Source: an uncultured Oscillospiraceae bacterium
GTDB lineage: Bacteria > Bacillota > Clostridia > Oscillospirales > JAAYXM01
Direction: 5' to 3'
Assembly (NCBI GenBank): GCA_934446465.1
Contig: CAKSEF010000010.1
Coordinates: 1 to 39,641, forward strand
DNA: 39,641 bases
Below the pieces are notes generated by a model. It did not search any database. It was not told where the DNA came from and saw only the letters and a list, made by a program, of their open reading frames with translations. Positions within the stretch are counted from its first letter, which is position 1. Each line of letters opens with the position of its first letter. Positions 1 to 9,064 of the stretch are shown piece by piece. A program made the position numbers and the translations under genes.

Positions 1-785
1 GAATACGGATGGTCGGGAAGATCCGGGCATCCGCTCCACGGCTCTATGCAAACATACGGCGCTCCGCACTTGCTCCAAATAAGAATCGTGTCAAAGCCCG
101 TAAAATCGATATGGACGGATTCGCCCGTCCTGTCGTCCCGCACGGAAAGCCCGTTTGATTTCAGGTTGAGGAAGATGAGCGCGTCCACCGTAAAATAATC
201 ATCGCGGAGCTTAATTTCGCGTGTGTTTTTTCCGACATTGTAAGTGTCCGAAAGAACACCGCGGTCTTTATCGACAATAAGCGAGTCGAGACTTTCCTCC
301 GTTTCGTCAAACACTATTGAGTAGTTTGAAACACCGCCCGGGCATGAAAGACCCTCGTGCGAGCCTGTTGAGAAATACATATCCCCATCAGTCATGTTGC
401 GGATATCAAAACCGATGCAGAGCGAGTTTCCTTCGAGATAATAATCAACGCGAAATTCAAAATCAAACGGATAACACGCGCGCGTCTTGTCATCCGAACA
501 CAGCAAAAATACTGCACGGTCGGCGCCGGTGCTCTCAAGCTCAAATTCGGAGTGAGAGGCAAAGCCGTGGCAAAACATTTCATATTCCGTGCCGTTATAT
601 GTATATTTGTTGTTCGTAAGCCTGCTCACGATTGGGAAGAGAACGGGTGCACGATTGCCCCAGAACTTGGCATCACCCTGCCAAAGACGCTCTTTCCCGT
701 CATTGCATTTGATGCTTGCAAGCTCTGCGCCGTATGAATCGATTACTACCTCAAGTTTATCATTTTTAATTGTTGTTAAAGACAT
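1..785 (-). CDS. Aldose 1-epimerase family protein, 3' end cut by window
   Basis: Probable sugar mutarotase-type enzyme (galactose mutarotase superfamily, LacX/YphB-like branch) acting on an aldose or aldose derivative in the cytosol. The reading frame is open from the ATG at 785 to the window edge, about 261 residues. It starts MSLTTIKNDKLEVVID and contains RAPVLFPIVSRL near residue 45, an HGF motif near 70, TGSHEG near 145 and IEPWSG near the cut end, where the family usually has an IEPW core. The start has a GAGGTG ribosome site at 791-796. It lies downstream of arcC but behind that gene's terminator, so it may be a separate unit. Substrate cannot be deduced. Family call is good; specificity is unknown. 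Confidence 0.85.
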   Translation of the reverse strand, partial: MSLTTIKNDKLEVVIDSYGAELASIKCNDGKERLWQGDAKFWGNRAPVLFPIVSRLTNNKYTYNGTEYEMFCHGFASHSEFELESTGADRAVFLLCSDDKTRACYPFDFEFRVDYYLEGNSLCIGFDIRNMTDGDMYFSTGSHEGLSCPGGVSNYSIVFDETEESLDSLIVDKDRGVLSDTYNVGKNTREIKLRDDYFTVDALIFLNLKSNGLSVRDDRTGESVHIDFTGFDTILIWSKCGAPYVCIEPWSGCPDLPDHPY

Positions 786-823
786 AATAAACACCTCAGA
801 GACATTTTAACATATATTTGCGC

Positions 824-860
824 AAAATAAAAGAACCGTGCGGAAAAACTTTCCGCACGG
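824..860 (-). terminator. Rho-independent terminator after arcC
   Basis: An 11-bp perfect stem (836-846 with 850-860, loop of three) lies five bases past the arcC stop. Read on the minus strand it is followed by a U-rich run (UUCUUUUAUUUU). It closes the agmatine operon and separates the epimerase gene. Confidence 0.85.
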
Positions 861-865
861 CATTT

Positions 866-1810
866 CTAATACATCTTTATCTCGGTACCGGCAAGACCGC
901 GTATCGCAAGGGGTGCTTCCTCAAGAGACGCGATGACCGACCTTCTTCCGACCTTGCTCTCCGCGAATTTTATCGCAGCGAGCACCTTCGGAAGCATACT
1001 GCCGGGCGCAAAATGACCTTCTTCACAGTATTTTTTTGCCTGTGCAACGGTCATCTTGTCGATTGCCATCTGTGTCGGCTTGCCGAAGTTTATTGAGACC
1101 TTCGGGACAGCCGTCAGAATAAACAGATAATCGGCATCGATTGTCTCGGCAAGAAGCTCACTCGCAAAATCCTTGTCAATGACGGCAGGAACTCCTTCAA
1201 AATCACCGTCTCCGCGCTTTATAACGGGGATTCCGCCGCCGCCGCAGGCGATTACGACAAATTCGTTTGCAAGAAGATTCAAAATAGAATCCTTTTCCAC
1301 AATGTCGCACGGCTTCGGGGACGGCACCATGCGCCTGTACCCGCGCCCCGCATCCTCGGCATATACGGCATTCGGATTTTTTGCCGAAAGGGCATCCGCT
1401 TCTTCCTTTGTATAATACGGCCCTATCGGCTTTGTCGGATTCTTGAATGCCTTGTCATTCTCATCAACCACTACTTGTGTTACCATTGATGCGACGTGCC
1501 ACGGCATACCTTCCCGCCGAAGCTCGCGCTTAAGCCCGTTTTGCAGATGGTATCCTATATATCCCTGACTCATCGCCGTACACTCCGGAAGCTCTATCGG
1601 AGGAATTTTGGCGTTCTCCTTTGAAGCTTCGGCAAATGCAAGGTTAATCATTCCCACCTGCGGGCCGTTTCCGTGGCTGACCACTATCTCGTAGCCCTGA
1701 GATATCAACCCGACGAGAGCGGGGGAGGCGGAGTCTATTTTCTTTTTCTGTTCCTCGGGGGTGTCTCCGAGTGCGTTTCCGCCCAAAGCAATAACAATTT
1801 TTCCTGCCAT
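866..1810 (-). CDS. arcC: Carbamate kinase
   Basis: Converts carbamoyl phosphate plus ADP to ATP, CO2 and ammonia, the energy-yielding last step of agmatine fermentation. The 314-residue protein has the usual family length. It starts MAGKIVIALGGNALGD, the carbamate kinase / amino-acid-kinase N-terminal nucleotide loop, and carries SHGNGPQVG near residue 46 and VIACGGGGIPV near 211. It is the fourth gene of the agmatine operon (17 bases after aguA), the position of aguC in enterococcal and lactobacillar agmatine deiminase clusters. A catabolic carbamate kinase from an arginine deiminase pathway would look the same; the neighbours decide for agmatine. Confidence 0.96.
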   Translation of the reverse strand: MAGKIVIALGGNALGDTPEEQKKKIDSASPALVGLISQGYEIVVSHGNGPQVGMINLAFAEASKENAKIPPIELPECTAMSQGYIGYHLQNGLKRELRREGMPWHVASMVTQVVVDENDKAFKNPTKPIGPYYTKEEADALSAKNPNAVYAEDAGRGYRRMVPSPKPCDIVEKDSILNLLANEFVVIACGGGGIPVIKRGDGDFEGVPAVIDKDFASELLAETIDADYLFILTAVPKVSINFGKPTQMAIDKMTVAQAKKYCEEGHFAPGSMLPKVLAAIKFAESKVGRRSVIASLEEAPLAIRGLAGTEIKMY

Positions 1811-1827
1811 AGACTTTATACTACCTC

Positions 1828-2928
1828 TCAGTTTTTATTCGGTGCGGGTACCTGCTGTGTTATACAGTGAATGTTTCCTCCGCCGAGGAGAATTTCACGC
1901 GCGTATATTCCTACGACCTCGCGGTCAGGGAACGCTTCCGAAAGCGTTTTTGCCGCGGCTTCGTCGTTCGGGTCGTTAAACATCGGGAAGAGGACACCGC
2001 CGTTTACTATATAGAAGTTTGCATATGATGCGGCAAGTCTGTCTCCCTCCATGCGCGGGAGAGTTCCGTCAACCGCGTCAACGCCCTCGCTTTCCTCCTG
2101 TGTTATGAGAATCGGCTTCGGAAGCATGAGCTTTCTAACCTTGATTTTTCTGCCCTTGGCGTCCGTTTCGCGTTCGAGAACCTCGAGCGCCGCGTGCGAA
2201 ATTTCGTACTGCGGGTCGTCCTTGTCCTCCGTCCATGCGAGCACGGCCTCGCCGGGGGCGGTGAAGCTGAAAATATTATCGACATGGCCGTTAGTTTCGT
2301 CGAGATAGATACCGCGCGGAAGCCAGATGATTTTTTCAAGGTTAAGATATTCCTTCAGCACCGACTCTATCTCCTCGCGTGTGAGGTGAGAATTGCGCCC
2401 CTCGCTCAGGAGACATTCCTCCGTCGTTACGAGTGTTCCTTCTCCGTCAACATGGATTGACCCGCCCTCGAGGATAAAATCTTCGAGACGATAGCTGTCG
2501 CGCCGCTCAATCTCGCATATCTTCTGCGCTACGGCGTCGTCTTTGTCCCACGGGAAATAGAGTCCGTCAACGAGACCGCCCCAAGCGTTGAATACCCAAT
2601 CGATGCCGCGTATCTCGCATCCGTTTGTTACGAATGTCGGGCCGCAGTCGCGCACCCATGAATCGTTGTTGGACATTTCAACAAGGCGCACCCCATCAGG
2701 GAGCATATGGCGCGCATTTGCGTATTGGTCGGCATTCACGCATACCGTTACGGGCTCAAAACGCGAAATTGCCGCGGCTACCTCGGCAAAAACCTTCTGA
2801 GCGGGCTTTCCGCCGAGACGCCAGTTGTCGGGGCGTTCGGGCCAGATGATATATGTGCCGAGGTGCTTTTCAAATTCACCCGGCATTCTGAATCCGTCTT
2901 TTTTTGGTGTTGAATCTATTCTTTTCAT
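1828..2928 (-). CDS. aguA: Agmatine deiminase
   Basis: Hydrolyses agmatine to N-carbamoylputrescine and ammonia. The 366-residue protein has the normal length for the agmatine deiminase branch of the guanidino-modifying superfamily. Visible motifs are the N-terminal GFRMPGEFEKH with IIWPERPDNWR, NNDSWVRDCGPTFV near residue 87, EGGSIHVDGEGT near 153, and the C-terminal GGGNIHCITQQ, whose Cys at about 355 is the family nucleophile. The start has a GGAGAG ribosome site. It sits between the antiporter and carbamate kinase genes. The WVRDCGPTF signature and operon partners separate it from peptidyl-arginine deiminases and arginine deiminase. Confidence 0.97.
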   Translation of the reverse strand: MKRIDSTPKKDGFRMPGEFEKHLGTYIIWPERPDNWRLGGKPAQKVFAEVAAAISRFEPVTVCVNADQYANARHMLPDGVRLVEMSNNDSWVRDCGPTFVTNGCEIRGIDWVFNAWGGLVDGLYFPWDKDDAVAQKICEIERRDSYRLEDFILEGGSIHVDGEGTLVTTEECLLSEGRNSHLTREEIESVLKEYLNLEKIIWLPRGIYLDETNGHVDNIFSFTAPGEAVLAWTEDKDDPQYEISHAALEVLERETDAKGRKIKVRKLMLPKPILITQEESEGVDAVDGTLPRMEGDRLAASYANFYIVNGGVLFPMFNDPNDEAAAKTLSEAFPDREVVGIYAREILLGGGNIHCITQQVPAPNKN

Positions 2929-2946
2929 TATGAGCTCTCCTTACTT

Positions 2947-4308
2947 TTAATGGTCAAGGCGTTTTTGGCGCCATACAAGTATTTCGCCGATAATAATTGC
3001 AATCACGGTTCCTACCAGAATCGGAATTTTTGTCATAAGCTCCTCGCTTGATGAGTCAAGAGGAACTATGCTGAAGATGACTGATATAATCAGGAGCACC
3101 ATCGGCAGATACGTCATAAGGCCGAGTCTGAAACTGCCTCCCGAAACCTTGTACGGACGCTCAATGTCGGGTTCGGTCTTGCGAAGCCTCAGAAATGCCG
3201 GGAACATAAGAATATACGACATAAGAAGTGTTATCATGTTGAGGGCGAAGAAGCTCCAGAATATATCCTGACTCGGTATAAACGGCGCGGCGATTACAAT
3301 AAGGCTTGCAATTACGCCGTTTGCAATATTGGCGCCGACAGGCATTCCCGAGTTGCTCTTTTTTGCAAAGCATTTCGGGAGACTTCCGTTTTCCGCGGCG
3401 TACTGCGCCACATAATTGACCCCGAGCGACCACGATATGAGATTTGAAAAAAGAGTGTACATAAAGAGCACTCCGAAGATTACAATAAGCGGTCCGCTCG
3501 TCTTTCCGAGAAGAAGCATGAAGCTGTCGATGAGTCCGCTCGATGTGCTGAGCTCGTCCTTGGGAACGGCAACACTAATTCCGAACGCGGAGAGCAGATA
3601 GAAGAATGCTATAAGAACTCCGCCGAGGACTATAGCGCGCGGTATTTCACGGCCGGGGTCTTTCATTTCCGATGCAAACGTTGTAACAACCTCAAATCCG
3701 AGGAAGTTAAAAATAATTATAGAGACATAGGAAAGCCCGCCCGCGTCAAATGACGGGATAAACGACATCGGCGAGAAGTCGTTTGCCGAACCGCGGGTAA
3801 CGGCGGCGTAGATTCCGAGTATTCCTATCGTGAGAATAATTACCGCTTTTACGATTGCGGCAATATTCAGTATCCATTTGCTGTCGCTTACTTTGAAACA
3901 GCTTATGAGAACAACAATCCATATAAACAAAAGCTGTAATATCATCGCAACGGGTGTGGAAAGCTCAATTCCCGAAATCTGCATGATTACATCCGTGAAC
4001 AGAACGGCGAGCGAACCCATCCAGAGCGGAAAGTTGATATAGTAATACCACGAAACGCGCGTGCCCCATGATTTTCCGAAGGCGCGCTTTACCCAGTCGT
4101 AAATTCCGCCCTCGTCGTCATAGGTCGTTCCAAGCTCCGAAGAAATCATGCCGTATGGGAGAAAAAAGCCGAGAAGAAGGAAAATCCACCAGAAGAACTG
4201 AGAGTTTCCTATTGCTGCCGCGGGTGCCGCAGATTCGACGACAAGAACAACGCACACCGCGACCAAAACCGCGTCAAAGAGCCTGAATTTTTTGGCTTTG
4301 TCCGACAT
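2947..4308 (-). CDS. aguD: APC-family agmatine/putrescine antiporter (inferred)
   Basis: Integral membrane amino acid/polyamine transporter of the APC superfamily, 453 residues with about 12 hydrophobic segments. The first runs from about residue 13 to 32, and the region EGGIYDWVKRAFGKSWG near 67 is typical of the family. Placed between putrescine carbamoyltransferase and agmatine deiminase, it most likely exchanges external agmatine for internal putrescine, as AguD does in known clusters. This is inference from position; the sequence alone supports only a polyamine/amino acid exchanger. Strong AAGGGGG ribosome site; 12 bases from the ptcA stop. Confidence 0.9.
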   Translation of the reverse strand: MSDKAKKFRLFDAVLVAVCVVLVVESAAPAAAIGNSQFFWWIFLLLGFFLPYGMISSELGTTYDDEGGIYDWVKRAFGKSWGTRVSWYYYINFPLWMGSLAVLFTDVIMQISGIELSTPVAMILQLLFIWIVVLISCFKVSDSKWILNIAAIVKAVIILTIGILGIYAAVTRGSANDFSPMSFIPSFDAGGLSYVSIIIFNFLGFEVVTTFASEMKDPGREIPRAIVLGGVLIAFFYLLSAFGISVAVPKDELSTSSGLIDSFMLLLGKTSGPLIVIFGVLFMYTLFSNLISWSLGVNYVAQYAAENGSLPKCFAKKSNSGMPVGANIANGVIASLIVIAAPFIPSQDIFWSFFALNMITLLMSYILMFPAFLRLRKTEPDIERPYKVSGGSFRLGLMTYLPMVLLIISVIFSIVPLDSSSEELMTKIPILVGTVIAIIIGEILVWRQKRLDH

Positions 4309-4320
4309 ATGAACGCCCCC

Positions 4321-5337
4321 TTAGAAATCGAGAACGTATGAGAGCATGTTTGAAAGTCTGCTCTTCATTGCATCGAGCTTAACCTCTTCGCCCAGGTCGT
4401 CGGCAAGAAGCGCAACGAGTATTGCACGCATCGCCGTGAGTCTGTTTTCTGCCTCGTCAAATGCGATTGAATAATCCGCATCGAGAACTTCGTCAACGAC
4501 TTCTTCTCCGCGTGAGGCGGGGAGACAGTGCATGAATTTAACGTGCGGGGACGCTTTCTTCATCATGCGCGGAGTAACCTGATATTTCGGCATGAACTTT
4601 GCAAGACGCTCCTCTTTTGAAAGCTCTTTGTTATAAAGACCGTACCAAACGTCTGTATATACAAAGTCGGCATCACGCAATGCCTCGTCCTCATCATCGG
4701 TAACAAGAATGCTTCCTCCGCTTATCTTGCAGTTTTCCTCGCCGATTTTCTGCATCTCCGGCGAGAGCTGACTGCCCTCCGGGCCAAAGTGAACAAAGTT
4801 CATTCCGAGCTTGGTCGACATCATCATGGTGGATGCGCAAACCTGTGTTGCATCTCCTACAAAGACGATTTTGCAGTCTTCAATGCCTTTGCCCTCGGGA
4901 AGATGTTCGAACATTGTTATGGCGTCGCCTATTTCCTGGGTCGGGTGGTTGTAGTCGCTCATGCCGTTGATTACGGGGACACTTGCGCATCTGGCAAGCT
5001 CGACAACCGTTTTATGTTCGTCGACTCTTGCCATGAGAATGTCGGTAAGACGGGAGAGAACTCTGCCCGTATCCTCCATCGTTTCATGCCCGCCGAGCTG
5101 AATCTGACCCGGTGCGAGGTACTGCGCGTGTCCGCCGAGCTGTTCCATTGCCGTTTCAAATGAAACCCGCGTTCTTGTAGAGCTCTGCTGAAAAATCATG
5201 CCGAGCGTTTTGTTTTTCAGAAGCTGCGGGTAGTACCCGTTTTTGATACACCGTTTCAGTGCGAGACCAAGGTTTATCATGTGAAGTATCTCGCCTTTTG
5301 TGAAATCTTGCGTATCTATAAGGTCTTTCGGTTTCAT
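4321..5337 (-). CDS. ptcA: Putrescine carbamoyltransferase
   Basis: Cytosolic transcarbamylase performing phosphorolysis of N-carbamoylputrescine to putrescine and carbamoyl phosphate, which ArcC then uses to make ATP. It has 338 residues. The carbamoyl-phosphate loop SSTRTR is at 52-57 and HCLPASRGEEV starts at about 270. Ornithine carbamoyltransferases usually have HCLPAF-H-D there; the A-x-RG form and the extra C-terminal helix ending SYVLDF fit putrescine carbamoyltransferases. First gene of the operon ptcA-aguD-aguA-arcC, with a TGGAGGAG ribosome site. No convincing promoter or regulator gene was identified upstream. Confidence 0.95.
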   Translation of the reverse strand: MKPKDLIDTQDFTKGEILHMINLGLALKRCIKNGYYPQLLKNKTLGMIFQQSSTRTRVSFETAMEQLGGHAQYLAPGQIQLGGHETMEDTGRVLSRLTDILMARVDEHKTVVELARCASVPVINGMSDYNHPTQEIGDAITMFEHLPEGKGIEDCKIVFVGDATQVCASTMMMSTKLGMNFVHFGPEGSQLSPEMQKIGEENCKISGGSILVTDDEDEALRDADFVYTDVWYGLYNKELSKEERLAKFMPKYQVTPRMMKKASPHVKFMHCLPASRGEEVVDEVLDADYSIAFDEAENRLTAMRAILVALLADDLGEEVKLDAMKSRLSNMLSYVLDF

Positions 5338-5408
5338 ATAAACTCCTCCAATATTTTTTATGGCATGATTTAGTATTGTTTGAATCGGAGTTTTTATTCA
5401 AAAAAAAC

Positions 5409-5440
5409 AAAAAAACGATTGCCTTTAAAAAGACAATCGC
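5409..5440 (-). terminator. Terminator after thiN
   Basis: Hairpin 5416-5421 with 5434-5439 (CGATTG/CAATCG), extended inward by three pairs and one pair that is C-A on the plus strand but U-G on the minus strand. A run of U follows on the minus strand (5409-5415). The wobble and U-run show it serves the leftward thiN transcript. Confidence 0.85.
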
Positions 5441-5455
5441 TTTTTGCAAATCCTT

Positions 5456-6073
5456 TCATTTTTTTGAAATAATAACCGCAAGCGTTCCGCGTTTTACACT
5501 TATTTCTGCCGTATTCTCCGCCCATTCGTTGCTTACGCCGAGCGGAAATGTGTTTTTCAGTACGGCACTGTCGAGCGGATACTTGACGCCTTTCTCACAT
5601 ACGTCCTCGCACGAATCCGAAAGCGAGAACACAGACAGTGAAAAACCGTCAATTTTCGGAATACCGAGCGAAGAATTGTGCAGGACGTGAATTTCGCAGT
5701 CATTGCTTATTATTCTGACTCGGCAGCCTGCTTCCGCGGCATACCCCGCCGTTTGCAAATTTGCGTACGCGTGGTCAAACCTTCCGCCGAGAGCGCAGTA
5801 CAGCACAATTTCACGGTATCCCTCGCTCACTGCATAACGCATGGCCGCCATCGTGTCTGTGTCGTCCTTTTCGGTCGGCAGGCTTAAAATTTTTGTGCTT
5901 TCGGCGGGTATTTCCGTACAGGAATCAAAATCTCCGACGAACAAATCAAAACCGACGCCGCTGCGGAGAGCATAATCGTATCCGCGGTCGCACACTATTA
6001 CAAAATCCGCATTTTCAATACCCGAAAGCGGGGAATATTCGCCGCCGGATATTATTGCGCACACGCCTTTCAT
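5456..6073 (-). CDS. thiN: Thiamine pyrophosphokinase
   Basis: Transfers pyrophosphate from ATP to thiamine, giving thiamine diphosphate. The 205-residue protein has the family length and motifs: VCDRGYDYAL near residue 28, VGDFDS near 49, EKDDTDTMAAMRYA near 66 and LGGRFDHAYAN near 91. I take the ATG at 6073 because a GGAGG site lies five bases upstream; an upstream in-frame TTG would add eight residues without a ribosome site. No TPP riboswitch is visible. It follows the nitroreductase gene by 25 bases and ends at a terminator. Confidence 0.94.
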   Translation of the reverse strand: MKGVCAIISGGEYSPLSGIENADFVIVCDRGYDYALRSGVGFDLFVGDFDSCTEIPAESTKILSLPTEKDDTDTMAAMRYAVSEGYREIVLYCALGGRFDHAYANLQTAGYAAEAGCRVRIISNDCEIHVLHNSSLGIPKIDGFSLSVFSLSDSCEDVCEKGVKYPLDSAVLKNTFPLGVSNEWAENTAEISVKRGTLAVIISKK

Positions 6074-6098
6074 GGAATCCTCCGTAACTCTGAACAAA

Positions 6099-6620
6099 TT
6101 AAACCTTTATGATATAATCTTTTTTTCTCGGTGCGGCAGGGTTAACGCCTCCGTCCGCACGGTATCCGAGAATACAGTTGCCGATGCCCTCATAGTTCTC
6201 GGGAACGCCCCATTCTTTCAAAAGAGCCTTGCCCTCGGGAGATGCGAAAACTTCTTTGGCACGGAATATATAGCAGGAGTCCACGCCTACGGCTTCCGCG
6301 GCGTTCATGAGATTTCCCATTACCAGAACTCCGTCATAGAGATATGTGCGTATGCTCGGGTCGGAAAGGACGACAAGCACGGTAGGTGCGCCGTAGAACG
6401 GGTCTCTGTCGCTCCCCATAACATCGGCATTCATTTTTGAAAGTTTTGTTATTGTGTCCTTGTCCTGAATCGCAACAATAACAGGTGCCTGACGCCCCAT
6501 GCCTGTCGGGGCATATGTTCCGGCTTCAAGAATTGCGTCAAGCTCGTCGGGCTTTATCTGAGTCGGAAGATATTTTCGGCAGCTTCTGCGTTCTTTTAAA
6601 GTTTTAAGAGTTTCGTTCAT
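6099..6620 (-). CDS. Nitroreductase family flavoprotein
   Basis: Likely an FMN-dependent NAD(P)H oxidoreductase. At 173 residues it is a short single-domain member. It starts with the family signature TLKERRSCRKYLP at about residues 6-18 and has APTGMGRQAP near 37 and YGAPTVLVVLSDPS near 77. The later region GIGNCILGYRADGG is the usual C-terminal NAD(P)H/FMN part. Natural substrate cannot be deduced. GGAG ribosome site eight bases before the ATG; probably co-transcribed with thiN. Confidence 0.88.
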   Translation of the reverse strand: MNETLKTLKERRSCRKYLPTQIKPDELDAILEAGTYAPTGMGRQAPVIVAIQDKDTITKLSKMNADVMGSDRDPFYGAPTVLVVLSDPSIRTYLYDGVLVMGNLMNAAEAVGVDSCYIFRAKEVFASPEGKALLKEWGVPENYEGIGNCILGYRADGGVNPAAPRKKDYIIKV

Positions 6621-6682
6621 TTTAAAGACTCCGTTCAGAAATCATAAATTTAATTCTATGATACCCTCTTTTCGGAAAAAAT

Positions 6683-8344
6683 TCAAGCGTTTTTGCGATG
6701 GGGAAAGCTGACTGTTACCGTAGTGCCGTGTCCGAGCACGCTGTCGAGACTTACGGATGCTTTGTGGAAAAGAGCGGCGTGCTTGACGATAGAAAGCCCG
6801 AGTCCCGTTCCGCCGACTTCTTTGCTGCGGTTCTTGTCTACCCTGTAGAACCGCTCAAATACACGCTCCTTTGCGGAATTGGGTATGCCTATTCCGTCGT
6901 CGCTGACGGAAAGAGACACACAGCTTGCGGTTTCTTTGACCGTAATGTCCGCATGACCGCCGTCCTTTCCGTACTTTACGGCGTTGTCGAGGAGATTATA
7001 TATCATTTCATCAAGAATGCGTCTCACGCCGAAAACCTCCGCATCGTCCCCCGAGACGGATAACGAGATATTTTTCTTTTCCGCATACGGTTCAAGCCTT
7101 TCGGCAATTTCGCGGGAAAGCTCAAGGAGACTGACGTTTTCGGAGTCTAACGGGATGTCGCATTCGTCAAGCTCGGACAGCTTTATAATGTCTGAAACAA
7201 GCGAGGAAAGTCTCTGCGCTTCCGAATAAACAGACGAGGAAAAATCGACAACCGTGCTGTCGGGAAGCCCGCCCGCCTTCATAAGCTCCGCAAATCCCGA
7301 AATAGACGTAAGCGGAGTTTTTAATTCGTGAGAGACATTTGCCGTGAACTCGCGTCTCATTGCTTCGCGTTCCGCGCTCTCCGTTATATCGATTATTACG
7401 ATTACCGCGCCCGCCGCCGCTCCGTTTGTCATAACGGGGTTCGCAATAAGCGAATATGTTCGGTCGCCGTGGTGCATCGTATTTTCGGAGCGCTTTCCCG
7501 CAAGCGCGGTCTTTACGGCGGAGATAAAGCTCTCGCTCCTGTTGAGAGTGAAGACGTTTCCGTCCGTTTTTTCGGAGTCGAGAAGGAAGAGGGCGGACGT
7601 GTTGCACGAAAGAAGCTTTGCATCTTTGTCAATGACGAGAAATCCCTCGTTCATGTTCTCGGTTATGAGCCTGAACTCCTCGCGCATACGGTTTGATTCC
7701 GCTATCTGGTTTGAAATTGTCCTGTTCTGCACCGCAATTTTGCTCAGAAACGGCGTAAGCTCCTCGTATGCTTCACATTCCTCGGGATTTTCGAGATTTA
7801 TGTCGTTTATGGGCTTTACAATGCTCCTTGAAATACGCGATGAGATTATAAGCGATATAACAAGGCAAATAAACACTGTGACGAGAACGGGCTGCAAAAG
7901 CCCCAAAAGAATCGTAACCGCCGAGTACTGCGTTGCAGAAACTCGCAGAACGCTTCCGTCATCAAGCCTCTTTGCGTAATAGATCGTTTTTTCGGTGAGC
8001 GTTTTCGAGTATCTTACACTCGTCCCGCTTCCGCTTTCAACCGCGCTTTTAAACTCGGGGCGGTCGGAGTGGTTTTCGAGACTTTCTGCATCGATGCTCG
8101 TATCCGCAAGCACCTTGCCGTCGGGCAAAATCAGCGTAATACGCTTTTCGGAATCCTTGTTTTTGCGGAAGAAAGAGTCTCTGTTGTCCTTTATCGCGTA
8201 CTCGATGTACGACGCTTCGCTCGCAAGCTCGGTCTTTAGGTGCGATTCAAAAAAAACGTGAAGGACGTCAAAAACAAGCAGGAGACCCGCGATAAGTACA
8301 AGAGCCGATGTAAAAAACACCGAGCGGAATATTTTGGAGGTCAT
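6683..8344 (-). CDS. phoR: PhoR-type sensor histidine kinase
   Basis: Membrane histidine kinase, 553 residues. TM1 is at about 10-31, an extracytoplasmic segment runs to about 140, TM2 at about 143-168, a PAS-like region at about 223-320, then the phosphoacceptor motif NVSHELKTPLTSISGF with His339, and a HATPase domain with N-box DEMIYNLLDNAVKYG and G-boxes DDGIGIP and GGTGLGLSIV. It overlaps the response regulator gene by four bases (ATGA), so translation is coupled. The position at the end of pst-phoU makes it the phosphate-starvation sensor by context; the signal may come from the Pst complex through PhoU. Ligand sensing is not visible in sequence. Confidence 0.93.
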   Translation of the reverse strand: MTSKIFRSVFFTSALVLIAGLLLVFDVLHVFFESHLKTELASEASYIEYAIKDNRDSFFRKNKDSEKRITLILPDGKVLADTSIDAESLENHSDRPEFKSAVESGSGTSVRYSKTLTEKTIYYAKRLDDGSVLRVSATQYSAVTILLGLLQPVLVTVFICLVISLIISSRISRSIVKPINDINLENPEECEAYEELTPFLSKIAVQNRTISNQIAESNRMREEFRLITENMNEGFLVIDKDAKLLSCNTSALFLLDSEKTDGNVFTLNRSESFISAVKTALAGKRSENTMHHGDRTYSLIANPVMTNGAAAGAVIVIIDITESAEREAMRREFTANVSHELKTPLTSISGFAELMKAGGLPDSTVVDFSSSVYSEAQRLSSLVSDIIKLSELDECDIPLDSENVSLLELSREIAERLEPYAEKKNISLSVSGDDAEVFGVRRILDEMIYNLLDNAVKYGKDGGHADITVKETASCVSLSVSDDGIGIPNSAKERVFERFYRVDKNRSKEVGGTGLGLSIVKHAALFHKASVSLDSVLGHGTTVTVSFPHRKNA

Positions 8345-9015
8345 TTCTGTATCACCTCGGCTTTATAGCCAATATTTTTAACTGTCTGAATGATTCCTCC
8401 CGCATTTCCGAGCTTTACACGGAGTTTTCGTATATGAACGTCGAGAGTTCTCGATTCATCGTAAAACTCGCCCCAGACCTTGGTTAGAAGCTTATCGCGC
8501 GGAACTACCGCGCCGTGCGCTTCCAAGAGCGTGAGGAGCAGGAGATATTCTTTGTAGGAGAGGAAAATATCCTCACCCGAAACCTTAATTATATGCTTTT
8601 CGGTATTGACATAGAGCGGGCCGACGGTATATTCGGTATCACCCTTTATCCTCGCCGCGCGCCTTAAAAGCGCCTTCACGCGGGACAAAAGCTCCGTCAT
8701 GCCGAAAGGCTTTGATATGTAGTCGTCCGCGCCTGTGTCGAGGCCGCAGACTTTATCGTATTCGCTTCCCTTAGCCGAAAGTATGATTACCGGGACATCG
8801 GCAGTGGACGGGTTTTGCCGGAGTGATTTCAGAACGGAGAGACCGTCCTCTTCCGGAAGCATCAGATCAAGCATAACAAGGGACGGAACTTCCTTCAAAA
8901 CTTCTGCGCGAAACTCACTCGGTCGTGAAAAACTTTTCGTGCTATAGCCCTCATGTGTAAGAGCATAGCTCACGAGCTTTCTTATGTTTTCGTCGTCTTC
9001 AAGCAGATAAATCAC
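8341..9015 (-). CDS. phoB: PhoB/PhoP-type response regulator
   Basis: OmpR/PhoB-family regulator, 224 residues. The receiver domain is at 1-115, with acidic pair E6-D7-D8, phospho-acceptor Asp50 in VMLDLMLP, and Lys in ISKPF near 102. The C-terminal winged helix at about 125-220 ends with the family sequence DVHIRKLRVKLG. The start is GTG at 9015 with GGGAG seven bases ahead; an ATG alternative is not available nearby. It has its own promoter inside the end of phoU and is coupled to phoR. Expected to bind Pho boxes such as those before pstS. Confidence 0.94.
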   Translation of the reverse strand: MIYLLEDDENIRKLVSYALTHEGYSTKSFSRPSEFRAEVLKEVPSLVMLDLMLPEEDGLSVLKSLRQNPSTADVPVIILSAKGSEYDKVCGLDTGADDYISKPFGMTELLSRVKALLRRAARIKGDTEYTVGPLYVNTEKHIIKVSGEDIFLSYKEYLLLLTLLEAHGAVVPRDKLLTKVWGEFYDESRTLDVHIRKLRVKLGNAGGIIQTVKNIGYKAEVIQK

Positions 9016-9035
9016 AAAATCACTCCCTTTTTGAC

Positions 9036-9064
9036 ATTATACCACCGCAAAGTCGCCTTTTCAA
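9036..9064 (-). promoter_or_regulatory. Internal promoter for phoB-phoR
   Basis: On the minus strand TTGAAA (9059-9064), a 17-bp spacer and TATAAT (9036-9041). The -35 overlaps the final codons of phoU. It would allow the two-component genes to be expressed without pst induction. Confidence 0.75.

Noticed and set aside
317..737. Small plus-strand open frames at the left end
   Set aside because: They lie antisense to the open aldose-epimerase frame, which carries the family motifs.
4789..5163. Long open frame on the plus strand inside ptcA
   Set aside because: Antisense shadow of a well-conserved enzyme gene, with no ribosome site or recognisable protein family.
5341..5408. Promoter of the agmatine operon
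   Set aside because: Several AT-rich boxes occur on the minus strand but no pair matches both elements at a good spacing.
6074..6110. TPP riboswitch ahead of thiN
   Set aside because: Only 25 bases separate it from the nitroreductase gene and no TPP-box sequence is present.
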